This document shows, in pieces, positions 41,921-52,464 of a DNA stretch of 64,000 bases. Every line of letters begins with the position of its first letter. Position 1 is the first letter of the stretch. A program made the position numbers and the translations under genes. The stretch comes from Pseudorasbora parva. Taxonomy: Eukaryota; Chordata; Actinopteri; Cypriniformes; Gobionidae. The stretch is taken from NCBI RefSeq assembly GCF_024679245.1, contig NC_090173.1, forward strand, positions 5,142,428 to 5,206,427. Reading direction: 5' to 3'. Below the pieces are notes generated by a model that was not told the DNA's origin, searched no databases, and saw only the letters and a program-made list of their open reading frames with translations.

Positions 41921-43205
41921 TTTGACCATATCGTCGAGCTGTAATTTGTAAGGAGTGCCGCTTTAATTATTATTAATAATTCCAGGTGATGACGAACATC
42001 TCGCGCACCTCATTTCGATCTGAATAATTAATGCAATACAATAGATACAATTTCTGAACGACGACACACATTTATTTATGATTATTTAATATGTCTACAT
42101 GTGTATAATTGAAACGAATGCATGACGTTTATGATCGTGTAAAATAATTAACGAAACATTAGCGCCATAACATTAATTTATAGACGAAAGCCCGTAAAAT
42201 AATAAAAAACGCATTTAAATTAGACGCGATGCAGAGCAAAGAAGCGATTAAATAAAACCCCTCATGATCTCAATAATCAAACTCAAGACAAATCACAAAA
42301 CGCATAATGTCAGCACAAATCCCCCGGTTTCCCGCGAAATGTTCCTTGAGGATAAACACATCTCCAGCCATTTTTCCCCCTGTCTCCTCGCTTTCCCAAA
42401 TTGTCCCAGTTAAGATCAGCATAAACTCACATCATCAAAGCGTCGCTCGCGCTCGCGGGCCTCAGATCCGCGCGCGCCCGTCCTGCCCGCTACATCCACG
42501 CGCTCTTCCCCTCTATATGTGTACGTTTGAAGGGACACGGGGAAAAAGACGCTCTAAAGGGAGACACACGTCTTTTCTCTTTTCTTTTCTCTTTTTTTAT
42601 ATACACAGAACTGCTTTTTGTTCCTCATTTTTTCATTTAAGAGGGTAATGGAAGGGGGGTGTTCGTTTGATCACATGATTACAATTCACCTGAGATAAAA
42701 CAAAGGACGCAAAGAAAGGAGCGGAGCGCCGGAGAGACCGAGACAGAGAGATGCTCTCATGCCCAGGATCCCCTTATCAGAGTCAACATTCATGGATAAT
42801 GAAAAAGGCAATGATTTTTTGGCTTGGGTGGGGGGGCGTCGCGAGATGGAAATACAAGAGGTTATTGTTGACCAGAACAGCGCGCGTGTTTGTGTGCGTT
42901 TGGCCCGTCGTTTGCCTCGCTTCTCGTCTTGCTATATTTTCTGTTTAAACGTGTTAAATGCGCTCTCTGTGTGTTTATGTGATGCAATTATAAAACTAAG
43001 GCATGGCACGACACGACGCGGCAGGACGCTCGTTCCAGCGCTGCGCGCGCGCGCGCGCGAGGAGGCCACGGCTGCAGGCCTGCGCGCGCACCATCCCGCA
43101 AACATCACATATTAAAACACACATAAAACCAAAGCGCAATGAGAAGCAGAAACTTAGAAGAATATTAACATGTTTAGAAGATTAACAAAAAAAGAGGAAC
43201 ATGCT
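41841..43205. other. Upstream sox10 intergenic DNA with CpG-rich islands
   Basis: (AAT)n at about 41888-41920. The stretches 42435-42500 and 43000-43090 are CpG-rich (GCGCGCGC runs). The stretch 42640-42760 has TCACATGA (about 42670), TTCACCTGAG (about 42686) and ACAAAGGACGC (about 42700), words matching M-box, E-box and SOX/LEF sites. Open frames here (113 and 118 codons) have no domains. No gene called. Confidence 0.3.
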
Positions 43206-43560
43206 TTAAAAAATGAATAAATAAAATAAAGCACTCTTTTCTCAGTGATGCCATTGGAGAACCATTTTTGTTTCCCTAAAGAACCAATAAGAACTTTTTT
43301 TGTTCTCTAACATTTTAATAGTCATTAAATAAAATGTATGTAATAGAAGATGTTCCCCATTGTCCTCCAGATAGTTGCGTGTGCTTCCATCAGGGGTGTT
43401 TAGGTTCTAAATGGAACATTCGATGCCGATTAAGAACCTTTCTTTTTTTTTTTTTTTTTTTGAATGGTTCAAAAAAAAGAATGTTGGTTCAAAAATTATT
43501 TTGAAAAAAGAATAAATTATTTTAAACGACGTTCAACATTTTTATTATAAGAATTGTTCT
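43206..43560. repeat. MITE-like repeat fragment
   Basis: Contains GCCATTGGAGAACCATTTTT, TCCCTAAAGAACC, then a mirrored AACATTCGATGCCGATTAAG and AAGAACCTTTC with a T-run. This is the usual text of a common cyprinid inverted-repeat element built from GAACCATTTTTGGTTC words. Boundaries are blurred. Confidence 0.5.
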
Positions 43561-44379
43561 TTTGGAGACAATTTCTTTTACATATATATATATATAGCTA
43601 ACGCGTATTTTGGGGTCAATCACGACACTTATCTCCACTGAGACATGCGGGGAAAAAGTGTCCCAATTAACCTGACTTCACCCTTACATGCTAGCACATG
43701 TTGACGGGGTCTCGCCCCCACTGGCAGCTTACATGCACACGCATTTCCAGAGGTTTCCGTGTCTTAAAATCATAATCGATCTGCTAGCCATCTCTTAACC
43801 GCGCCACGCGCTGAGGGAAGCAGGATGGCGTTATAGCGCGCAGCAGGTGCGCGGGGTCCCGGGGCCGGTGGCGCGCGCTCGGCGGGGTGGTGGAAGGACC
43901 TCTGCTTCACCCTGAGGCTCAACCGGGCCAACAACAGGCCAGTGTGATCGGGAAGAGCTGAGAGAGAAGCCCCTAACCCCCCCGGGACACGCCGACACTA
44001 ATGAACGACCACCTGTGAACGCCGTAAAATCATCATATAGGCCACCGCGATGGCATTTCATATTCGAGAACTGCTGCGGTGCGGCCCACATTTTTGAGGA
44101 AACATATTTTTAACGCCCCCTGAACATTTAAGTTCGTGTTTTAATCATTTAACGTGTTCTCTGATGTTGCTTAATGCTCACATAAGACGCGTTAATAAAC
44201 AAATCGTGTTTTTACACAATTAGCCTAGTTATTTGAGTTTCACATTTTTATGATTAAATTAGCTTTCCATCAGATGTTACCCTTTTAATAGCGAGATACA
44301 CAACAAATTGATCATTTGTGATTGCACATTAAATGTGATACACTGAATAACTTAGGTATATATAACTAATAAACTGTGC
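43561..44379. other. Proximal upstream region of sox10
   Basis: Largely unique. GC-rich islands at 43680-43760 and 43800-44090 with CATGCTAGCACATG and CAGGTGCG words. An 86-codon - strand frame lies in the GC-rich island and shows no domain. It lies within 1.3 kb of the probable promoter, so regulatory content is plausible but unproven. Confidence 0.25.
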
Positions 44380-44512
44380 TGAGTTGTTTCAAACAATGTT
44401 TGGTTCAAATATTTTTTTATTATTAGAATTTTAAACCTAATGGTTGTGTTTATCCATACTGGGTTGAAACAACAGCATTTTATTTTTTAGAGTTGAGGAA
44501 AAATAATTAGTC
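44380..44512. repeat. Decayed MITE of the AACCCAA type
   Basis: TGAGTTGTTTCAAACAATG...ACTGGGTTGAAACAACAGCA...TTTTTTAGAGT resembles a degraded copy of the elements at 47336 and 48662, with the terminal TTTTAGAGT retained on the right only. Confidence 0.45.
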
Positions 44513-44689
44513 TGATTTTAAAATGACACGTTTCAACTATATTTGGTTTATTACATACTGACAAAAAAACAACAACAACAACATAGAAGTAAATCAAGAA
44601 TATGACGTCCCAAAAATATGAAATACATTTAGCCTATAAAAAAAAAAAAAAGAAGAAAAAAAAGAAGTGTGATCCCGATCCGAGAGGCC

Positions 44690-44834
44690 GAATCCTCCAT
44701 CAGAAATCACCGCCCTCTGCTGAGGAACTCCAGGGCGAACTCCAGCAGCCAATCACAGAGGGACCCGATGGGCATCCGCTGCTCCTTTAAGAGATTTTTT
44801 TCCATGAATTGATTTTTTTCTTGCTCTTCACACA
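44690..44834 (+). promoter_or_regulatory. sox10: Probable sox10 core promoter
   Basis: GC rises here and a CCAAT box (GCCAATCAC, 44748-44756) sits about 85-100 bp before the probable start of exon 1. Downstream is CTCTTTAAGCCC (about 44831), a TATA-poor initiator-type region. The placement rests on the good splice donor at 44948 and the position relative to the coding exons, not on transcript data. Confidence 0.4.
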
Positions 44835-44947
44835 ACGAGGCTCTTTAAGCCCCGGCGCGCGACACAGAGCAGGCATTCAGAGCGCGAGCGAGGGGGCTGA
44901 ACCGACGGACGGATCTCGCGCTGGGCGGGCGACCTGCTTTCAGTGCA
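44835..44947 (+). other. sox10: Probable non-coding exon 1 of sox10
   Basis: GC-rich sequence (GCGCGCGACACAGAGC, then GCGAGCGAGGGGGC) ends at a strong donor, GTGCA|GTAAGA (GT at 44948). Vertebrate sox10 genes have a 5' non-coding exon separated by an intron from the ATG exon, which is at 47973 here. No ATG in this stretch starts a long frame. The start is only approximate. Confidence 0.4.
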
Positions 44948-47335
44948 GTAAGACCTCTCTCTGTCTGACACTTACTCTACTTCTGTGTGCATGGGGATAT
45001 ATATTAATACGGCATTGCAATGTCCAAACGGACAAATTATTACTATTTATCATTATTATTAATAATAATAAGACATATGCATCGCATTGAATTTAGTCGC
45101 CGCATGCTCATTTGACTTCTGCTTGGTGTTTGTGTGCTTGAGGTTTTGAGGGATAACTATAAAAGAAGGAAAAAAAGAGTTTCTCATCGAAATGGATTAT
45201 TTAAGAAACTTTAAACGGGTGTCACGAGGTGTACATTTCGAGATTTGCGTGAACGACTGGGCTAAATCTGAGACGTGTTGGGTCTTAAAACGGCTTAATC
45301 TATTCCAAACTATTCGAAATATTATACACACTTCGATCTTTTAGTACCTTTGGGGATATTTTAGTATTACAATACTTTGACTTGATAAGTGTGCATAATA
45401 TTTTTTTTTCCGGAATTTTATGTATTGGCTTGCTATAATATTTTTTTTTTTTAAAGCGAATGTTGTATATTTTCTGTTTTACTGTGATAAATCATTGTTG
45501 TATCTGGCCAAAATGATCATGTAACCTGCTTATAAAGAACAAAGTTTGTTATATTCCATTAATGATATAGAAACAAATGACGCTTTTTTAATATTTCAGA
45601 AGAAAAAAACAAAACATGACGCCCAATCGATCAATTAAACATATTTTCGCATCGGTGGAAGTCCGAATCTATTTTTTTATTTTATTTTAGTCAAATCTAA
45701 GCACATTTGTGTAATTGCTAATAGCTTATAATAATGTTTTATCTTCTTTTTGTTAGGATAAATGTGTTTTCTGGTTTAGTTGCGTATTTGTGAGCTAGCT
45801 ATATCTGGTCAAAATGTAACCTACTCGTATGTAAAGTGCAACTATTCCGTTCGCAATCTATAATTGTGCATTTCGATATTCTGAAGGAAAAAACATAATC
45901 AACTCAACATAAGTTCGAATCTAATTAATTTGTCAACTCTAAGCACATTTGTCTAATTGTGCCATTTAGGAAATGTTTTGGCATGAGTGAATTAGGGGCA
46001 AATTATTGCCAAACCAGGCGTTATGATCCGCCCTCCTCCAGCCAAAGATGAACTGAATCAAATCTGGACAAATAAAGTTAGGAGTGGCAGCGCGTTTAAG
46101 AGTTCAGATTGGTTAAATTAGTGAACAGGACGGGTCTGTGTGTGCGCGTTTCTTCTGAAAAGTGTTGAATGGGAAACAGAGCAAACCCTGAAGCGCGATT
46201 GATAAATGAAATGGATTGTGTGTTAATAAAAACAAATTGCTTTTGTCCCAAAGAAACTTCACACAAGTCAATCTGACACATATTATTCGACATTTGTACT
46301 CTCGTGACCCTAACAAAATGGCACCGTATTAATATTAAACCGATCTGTTATCCACCGAAGTGAAGTCACCTGTGTCTGATGTTAATGAATACTGCTGTCG
46401 GATGGGTTGTTCTTGTGCTCAGGCTGAGATATGATCCTCTCTGATAGCAGTAGCCTAATTTAAGATCAGGCTCAGCTCTGGCTAACGAGTTTTTACCGTA
46501 TATTAATCAATATCTGGTGTTGCGTGAAAGAAAACATGGCTCTTTGATTTACCAAACATATAGCCTAGTCAGTCTAAATAAATGATTAGGCTACGCTTTA
46601 TATTCACTATGCCGGTTGCCTGAGTGTTCATAAACACACTGCTATGATTTTCCTTATTTTCCTGCTGGTTATGAGTCGTCGCTTGTGCTTTCACCAACAA
46701 ACAGTGTGTAATTCAGCCGCCCGCAGCAGCGCCGCTCCGTGTTTATCCAGCAGCGAGGCGGAATGAAGCCGGTATTATTCCAGCACTTTCTCTCCCGGGA
46801 GCTTGAACAAACCGCCAAACCTTCAACAGTAGCTTGTTAGCAGGAGTGAAGCTAAAATAACACACACACGCAGACCGCGGCGAACTGACGCCACCGTATG
46901 ATTGGCCTGGAAAAAAGACCAACTCTAAATAAAGTCAAAGCCTCAGTGTTTGTAGCCGTTTTTCCCGAACAGGTTTTTTCTTGTTCGCGAGGCGTTTGGA
47001 GTGAACAGCGAAGAGGTTGTGCGGTAGGAAATGTTGTGTAAACGTTAAAATAAAACGTTCTTTAAAATAACATAACGTTCTCATAACATTAATTTCATGC
47101 TTTATGTAATGTTATCATAACCTTGACAATTATTAGCTACCTAATGAATGTTAATCATCATTGGAATATTACAAAATATCCATAAAGTAAACAATACAAA
47201 TGTTATATTGTGAATGAAAATAAGTTATAGCACAAAATGGCTTTAATACTTTAGCCTAACCTTTTAAATCACGTTCTAAGGAAATAGGATGTTTTAGAAA
47301 CATATTGCAGATCACTTTATTTCAGAACATATATT

Positions 47336-47540
47336 TACACTCTAAAAAAATGCAGAGTTAAAAGCAACCCAAGTTGGGTCGAATATGGATAAAACCAACA
47401 ATTGGGTTGCTTTAACCCAGCGGTTGGGTTAAATGCTTGCTTAAAACAACCCAATCACTGGGTTAAAGCAACCCTGTTGTTGGATTTATCCATATTCGAC
47501 CCAACTTGGGTTGTTTTTAACTCAGCATTTTTAGAGTGTA
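47336..47540. mobile_element. MITE with TACACTCTAAAAA termini
   Basis: Starts TACACTCTAAAAAAATGCAG and ends GCATTTTTAGAGTGTA. Inside are alternating AACCCAA and TTGGGTT words that make it almost wholly foldable (AAGTTGGGTCGAATATGGAT opposes ATCCATATTCGACCCAACTT). About 205 bp, no coding capacity. A relative is in the next intron at 48662. Confidence 0.85.
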
Positions 47541-47610
47541 TTAGCTGGGATTAAAACGCGATAATAATATTATGGTACAATGACAAGAAATGTGCTTTAC
47601 AGAAATATGC

Positions 47611-47692
<82 letters not shown>
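47611..47692. repeat. (CA)n microsatellite before sox10 coding exon 1
   Basis: About 41 CA repeats lie about 45 bp upstream of the likely splice acceptor. Long CA runs near acceptors can bind hnRNP L-type factors, so length changes might affect splicing; this is inference. Confidence 0.95.
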
Positions 47693-47695
<3 letters not shown>

Positions 47696-47738
47696 CCTAT
47701 AATATTGAATAAAATTATCTTTTTGTGGACTTTTGCAG

Positions 47739-47972
47739 GTTTTTCAGCAGATCTATATCCTGAAGAAGACGGCGGATGGATTCATTCTGACAGAACAGAG
47801 CGCGTTTGAAAAGAAGCGTGTTAAAGTTTCACTGGATGACCTACAATATAATTAACAATTGTTTTCCAGATATTAAAATAGTTTTTAGAGAATACACGTA
47901 TTAAAAACAAAGGTCCTGTGAGGAAAAACTAGACCTACTTAAGACACCTGTGGCCGCAGAGCGAGAGCACCG
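47739..47972 (+). other. sox10: sox10 5' UTR part of the ATG exon
   Basis: Likely acceptor TTTTGCAG|G (AG 47737-47738); others are possible at 47747 and 47869 (TTGTTTTCCAG), so the UTR start is uncertain. If the first is used the UTR holds two upstream ATGs: a 4-codon frame (about 47775) and a 23-codon frame (about 47836) that stops before the main ATG. AACAATTGTT (47854-47863) is a palindromic SOX site suited to a SoxE dimer. Confidence 0.5.
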
Positions 47973-48412
47973 ATGTCGGCGGAGGAACACAGTATGTCGG
48001 AGGTGGAAATGAGTCCCGGGGTCTCCGAGGACGGTCACTCCATGTCCCCCGGACACTCTTCGGGGGCCCCCGGGGGGCCGGACTCCCCCCTGCCCGGTCA
48101 GCCGTCTCAGATGCCGGGCGTCGGTGATGATGGAGCCGGAGTGTCCGCCGGTGTCTCGGTGAAGTCCGACGAGGAAGACGACCGGTTTCCCATCGGCATC
48201 CGCGAGGCGGTCAGCCAGGTGCTCAATGGCTACGACTGGACGCTCGTGCCCATGCCCGTGCGCGTGAACTCGGGCAGTAAGAGCAAGCCGCACGTGAAGC
48301 GGCCGATGAACGCGTTCATGGTGTGGGCGCAGGCCGCGCGCAGGAAACTGGCGGATCAATACCCGCACCTGCACAACGCCGAGCTCAGCAAAACACTCGG
48401 CAAACTCTGGAG
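47973..48412 (+). CDS. sox10: sox10 coding exon 1: N-terminus, dimerisation domain, first part of HMG box
   Basis: SoxE transcription factor of neural crest, glia, pigment cells and ear; acts in the nucleus on AACAAT-type sites. The ATG opens [17 protein letters not shown], the known Sox10 start. Residues about 65-106 ([19 protein letters not shown]...) are the SoxE dimerisation domain. The HMG box starts at about 107 with [20 protein letters not shown]. The exon ends after ...TLGKLW plus AG of an Arg codon at the donor AG|GTAAAA, the conserved SoxE intron inside the HMG box. The full CDS joins 47973-48412, 49985-50247 and 52465-53225: 487 codons plus stop, very close to zebrafish Sox10 in length. 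No damage in the frame. Confidence 0.97.
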
Positions 48413-48467
48413 GTAAAAACCATTATATCAAACACATGATATTAAATATGATATGCATACATTAATA

Positions 48468-49125
48468 TGCATGCTAGTACTCCTAATGCATGCAAGGCAA
48501 GTTTGTAGCACATTTAGTACACAATTATAACTGTGCTTTACTTTTAAAACAAAAACAATCGAAAGTCCATCTGAACATCCCCAGTCCTAAACCAGTCAAG
48601 AAACAGCCCCCATTAATTCATTACTGTAATTAACTATCAGTTAATAACTGATGGTGTAGGCTACACGCTAAAAAATGCAGGACTAAAAACAACCCAAAGT
48701 TGGGTTAAAAATGGACTAACCCAGCAATTGGGTTGTTTTAACCCAACGGTTGAGTTGTTTTTACACAGCAATTGGGTTCTCTTAATTAACATTTAACCCA
48801 AACGCAACATTAAAACAACTCAATTGTTGGGTTAAAACAACCCGATTGCTGGGTTTGTCCATTTTCAACCCAACTTGGGTTGTTTTTAACCCAGTGTTTT
48901 TTAGAGTGTACGCATTCTAGTGCTCCTAATGCATGCAAGGCAAGTTATAGCACATTTAGTACACAATTATTGTGCTTAACTTTAAAAATAATCCTTACAG
49001 ACATAAACAGGGAAAAAAACATTAAAGTCCCTCTGAACATCCCCAGTCCTAAAGCAGTCAGGAAACATGCAGCCCCCATCAATTCATTACAGTAATTCTA
49101 TGGTTTAATAACTGAGCTGTAGATC
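48468..49125. repeat. Intronic tandem duplication split by a MITE
   Basis: Sequence at about 48468-48660 (CTCCTAATGCATGCAAGGCA..., AACATCCCCAGTCCTAAA..., CCCCCATTAATTCATTAC) is repeated at about 48911-49125 with small differences (offset about 442). The MITE at 48662-48910 lies exactly between the copies. This suggests that the duplication and the insertion are linked. Confidence 0.85.
48662..48910. mobile_element. MITE of the AACCCAA/TTGGGTT type
   Basis: Starts TACACGCTAAAAAATGCAG and ends GTGTTTTTTAGAGTGTA, with inner AACCCAAAGTTGGGTT palindromes; related to 47336-47540. About 249 bp, non-coding. Confidence 0.8.
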
Positions 49126-49440
49126 TGATGACGGCCACTCCTCATATTAACTGCTCACTCGGCCTCGGCGGTTCTCAGGGGCTTTAGCTCAGAATAATCA
49201 TTCCTTCAACATGCCAGATTAGAGACAAATCCTCCAGGAGCTGCTGTGGAAAAGACAGGCCGTAAACAGAGCCATTAACCCCAGCCAGGACGCCAGATAT
49301 CACACCGTTTACTTTCATGAGCGAGCGAACGAGTGTTTGGTCCGGCTGGAGTTATAGATGCACAACTAAACCAAATAATCATAAAGTCAGGTGTCTGGAC
49401 ACAGTCCACTGGACACTTAACTCGGGCTTTGACACACACT
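49126..49440. other. sox10: Unique part of sox10 intron
   Basis: About 315 bp with moderate GC and no repeat features, including GCCTCGGCGG and GGCCGTAAACAGAGCC. It is the only unique stretch in this intron and so a candidate for intronic regulation. No coding signal. Confidence 0.25.
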
Positions 49441-49797
49441 GCTCTTCTTATTTAGTCATGTTGTCTTGTTTCTAGTCTAAATATCTAACACTTCTGAAAT
49501 CAAGATGCATTTACTAGATCAGATAATGACATGAGATATTTGTTCCTGTTTTGTTGAAAATAAAAACAAAATGAAGTGAGTTGAAAATGATCTGCCAATG
49601 GGGTGAGGAAAATAATCTCGTTTCTTGTTTCTGTCCCAAACAGAAATAAACGTTTGGCCTTTTTAAAGCAAAAACTCACTTCAGAAAAAAAGCAAAAATA
49701 TCTCATCTCATTTTCCTTATCTAGTAAAGACATCTTGATTTAATTATTTTTAGATATTTGGATTGGAAACAAGACAAAAATACTAAATAAGAAGAGC
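49441..49797. mobile_element. MITE with long inverted termini
   Basis: The left end GCTCTTCTTATTTAGTCATG and the complement of the right end GCTCTTCTTATTTAGTATTT are alike and stay similar for about 85 bp (both continue through TGTCTTGTTTC, AAATATCTA and ATCAAGATG). About 357 bp, no transposase. Confidence 0.8.
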
Positions 49798-49984
49798 ATT
49801 TTTACTGTAAATGTTAATAATTGCTTTTGATTACGACTACAGATGATGGATATCTAAATGCATAAAGTCCTGAGTATTAAAACTTTATTGTGATGGTATG
49901 TTTGTTATTTGTCAAGTGATCAGGTTACATCTTTCACTATGAAATGTGCTAAAGTTGATGTTTTTTTGCGTGTGTGTGTTTCAG

Positions 49985-50247
49985 GCTGCTGAACGAGACG
50001 GATAAGAGGCCGTTTATCGAGGAAGCCGAGCGTTTGAGGAAGCAGCACAAGAAAGACTATCCCGAGTACAAATACCAGCCACGTCGGCGCAAGAACGGCA
50101 AACCGGGCTCCAACTCTGAGGGCGACGGCCACTCCGAGGGCGAGGTCAGTCACAGCCAATCGCATTACAAGAGCCTGCACCTGGAGGTGGCCCACGGCGG
50201 GGCTGCTGGATCGCCATTGGCCGACGCACACCACCCTCACGCCACAG
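49985..50247 (+). CDS. sox10: sox10 coding exon 2: rest of HMG box and basic tail
   Basis: Acceptor TTTCAG|G at 49984 completes the split Arg codon, then [20 protein letters not shown] to the basic end [11 protein letters not shown] (residues about 148-186) finish the HMG box and its C-terminal nuclear localisation signal. The remainder is the acidic/His-rich linker ([20 protein letters not shown]). The exon ends ACAG|GTGAGC at 50247. The phase leaves one base of Gly-235. The HMG box bends DNA and binds AACAAT/AACAAAG motifs. Confidence 0.97.
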
Positions 50248-51189
50248 GTGAGCCAACACGAGGACTTCAGAGAGGACACTATACATTCATCTAAAGCGAC
50301 AGGGAAGACATTTATACAGAGTACTGTTACAAATAAAGGCTTGAGCTTTCTGTTCATCAAATAATCCCAGTGACACAACACATTAATCTAAAGCCAAATG
50401 TTTCCACAACAGTATGAAGCAGCACAACTGCTTTATATTATAATGATAACTAAATCTAAATGTGTGTTGAGCATCTAATCATCATGACTGATTTGACTGG
50501 TTAGTGAATGATAATGAGACACTGAAGACTGGAGTTATGATGAATATTCAGCTTTCATCAGAGGATTACATTTGATAGTATATGCACATAGAAAACTATG
50601 GAAGCTTGTTTCCACCACAGCAAAAATAGAAAAGGTAATTGCAACTTTTTATCTTACAATTCCTACTTTTTTTTCCTCGCAAATGCGAAGTTGCAAGTTT
50701 TCTTTCAGAATTGTGTGATAAAGACGTGCAATTGCGAGTTATAAAGTCATTATTGTGAGATATAACCTCCCAATTTTGATAAAAAAATCAGAATTAAAAA
50801 TCGCAATTATCATAATAATAATATAATATATTAAAGGAAGTGTATGTAAGATTGTGGCCAAAACTGGTACTGCAATCACTATCCCCCCTCCCCTGACTCG
50901 AGGTTGCCAGATTGGCTGCAGGATCAGCAGAACGTTTGTAGATCTGCAGCTGTGGTAACTAGAGCAGATCTGGCAACGCAGACAGAAACACTACTGACTT
51001 CGTGATTGGTCGATAGGTGGAGGGCGGAGCTTCAGGCCAAAATACAACATGAAATCATCACCATCAGTTGAGGGCTGCAACAACAACATTATAATGACAA
51101 TATCCTGGCCGGACTACTGTTGGCAGTGATAGAAGTGTTTGAAAATAACATGATATATTAATGTCTAGTGACATATAAGGGCCATTTTA

Positions 51190-51555
51190 TGATTAATTCA
51201 ATCAATCAATCAAATCAATCAAATGTGTATTTATAGAGCACATTTAATAAAATAGTTTTCACCGAGGCTGACCAAAGTGCTGTACAAGGTATAAAAGAAA
51301 ACAAAGTAAAACAAGAAAATAAAGAAGTAAAAGAACAAAAACATGTACACAAATAAACAATCAGTAATAAACAAGGAGAGCCAAGATAGCGCACTAAGCC
51401 GTGTTGAAAGCCAATGAAAATAAATATGTCCTGAGATAAGATTTAAACGAGTTTAGAGAAGGAGCGACCTAAATTAGGGAGGAAGGCTACTCCAGAGTTT
51501 GGGTCCAGCAGTAACAAAAGCACGATCGCCGCCATTTTTAAGTCTAACTCTAGTA
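51190..51555 (-). mobile_element. L2/CR1-type LINE 3' tail
   Basis: On the - strand the sequence ends with CAAAGTGCTGTACAAGG-complement text, a TATAAATAC-type box and an ATTGATTGATT microsatellite, the 3' end common to fish L2/CR1-type LINEs. A sibling of the element at 62180-62340. No reverse transcriptase remains. Confidence 0.55.
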
Positions 51556-51717
51556 CTGTAAGGCGCAATATAAATAACATTTGATTGACTGATTGGTGAG
51601 CAGAAGAGACTTCTTCTTCTTCTTCTTCTTCAAAAAAAAAAAACAAACAAAAAAAACAAGCTCTTCCATTTGTTCCTTCAGGTCAGAGTCACAGGCCGAC
51701 GCCCCCCACCACTCTTA
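51556..51717 (+). repeat. sox10: Duplicated copy of the last sox10 intron end plus start of exon 3
   Basis: Aligned with 52374-52506 from TGTAAGGYGCTATATAAATA through GGTGAGCAGAAGAGACTTCT and GTTCCTTCAG to the first about 36 bases of the exon, with an extra (CTT)n and A-run and a 3-nt in-frame deletion. The acceptor TTCCTTCAG|GT (AG 51680-51681) is intact and the frame matches. The exon-like part reads GQSHRPTPPTTL, then leaves homology and stops at TAA 51813-51815, with AATAAA at 51843. Confidence 0.9.
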
Positions 51718-52464
51718 GTTTTGAGTTTTTCTTTCAGAATTGTTTAATTAAGACTTGCGATTCTGAGAAAAAAGTCAAAATTTTAAAACAATGCAATTAT
51801 CATAATAATAATTAAAAATATATATTTTAATAATTATTAATTAATAAAAGTTTATTCTGTGGAGGAAACAAAATTCTGACTCTTTTTCTTGCAATTGTGA
51901 ATTCACATCTCGTAGTTTTTCGAGTTTTTCTTTCCGAATTGCGTGATAAAGACTTGCGATTCTGAGAAAAAAGTCAAAATTAAAAAAAATCTTGATTATC
52001 ATAATAATAATAATAATAATAATTTTTAATTTTGATAATTATTAATTTTAAAAAGTTTCTTCTGTGGTGGAAGCAAAATTCAGAATTTTTTTTCTCGCAA
52101 TTGCGAATGCACATCTCGTAGTTTTTTGGAGTTTTTCTTTCAGAATTGTGTGATAAAGACTTGAGATATAACCTCGGGATTTTGAGAAAAAAGTCAGAAT
52201 TAAAAAGCGCAATTATCATAATAATAATAAAATTAATAATAATTATAATAATTATTATTATTATTTTTCTTCTGTGGTGGAAACAAGCTTCCATAGAAAA
52301 AAGCTCTTTTAAATTATTATAAAGTCTCAAAGTTTTTACAGCTTTTTTGATCTCCTTGTGCTCCTTTTGGTTGTTGTAAGGTGCTATATAAATAAAATTT
52401 GATTGATTGGTGAGCAGAAGAGACTTCTTCCAAAAAAAACAAGCTCTTCTATTTGTTCCTTCAG

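Larger units (their letters stand above)
44948..47738 (+). other. sox10: sox10 5' intron with candidate regulatory island
   Basis: AT-rich at first, then a GC-richer unique island at about 46670-47020 (GCAGCAGCGCCGCTCCG; GAACAAACC at 46805; CCCGGGAGC; GATTGGCCTGG at 46899). Known: an evolutionarily conserved regulatory region has been described in the first intron of zebrafish sox10. This island is the best candidate for it. A TCF/LEF-like CTTTGAT lies at about 46542. The intron's end carries a MITE (47336-47540) and (CA)n (47611-47692). Confidence 0.4.
50248..52464 (+). other. sox10: sox10 last intron, packed with repeats
   Basis: Contents in order: an unassigned repeat-like stretch (50282-50600); a MITE half beginning GGAAGCTTGTTTCCACCAC (about 50605); a common interspersed element (about 50830-51180, AAGATTGTGGCCAAAACTGG); a LINE tail in - orientation (about 51190-51550); a duplicated exon-3 start (51556-51717); tandem AT-rich MITE monomers (51720-52270); and the mirrored MITE end GTGGTGGAAACAAGCTTCC (about 52275). 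A second LINE tail (52371-52414) then leads into the true acceptor. Confidence 0.75.

Noticed and set aside
49974..50294. Separate 106-codon gene from 49974
   Set aside because: This is sox10 coding exon 2 read through its acceptor and donor. The HMG box text and splice sites show it is an internal exon.
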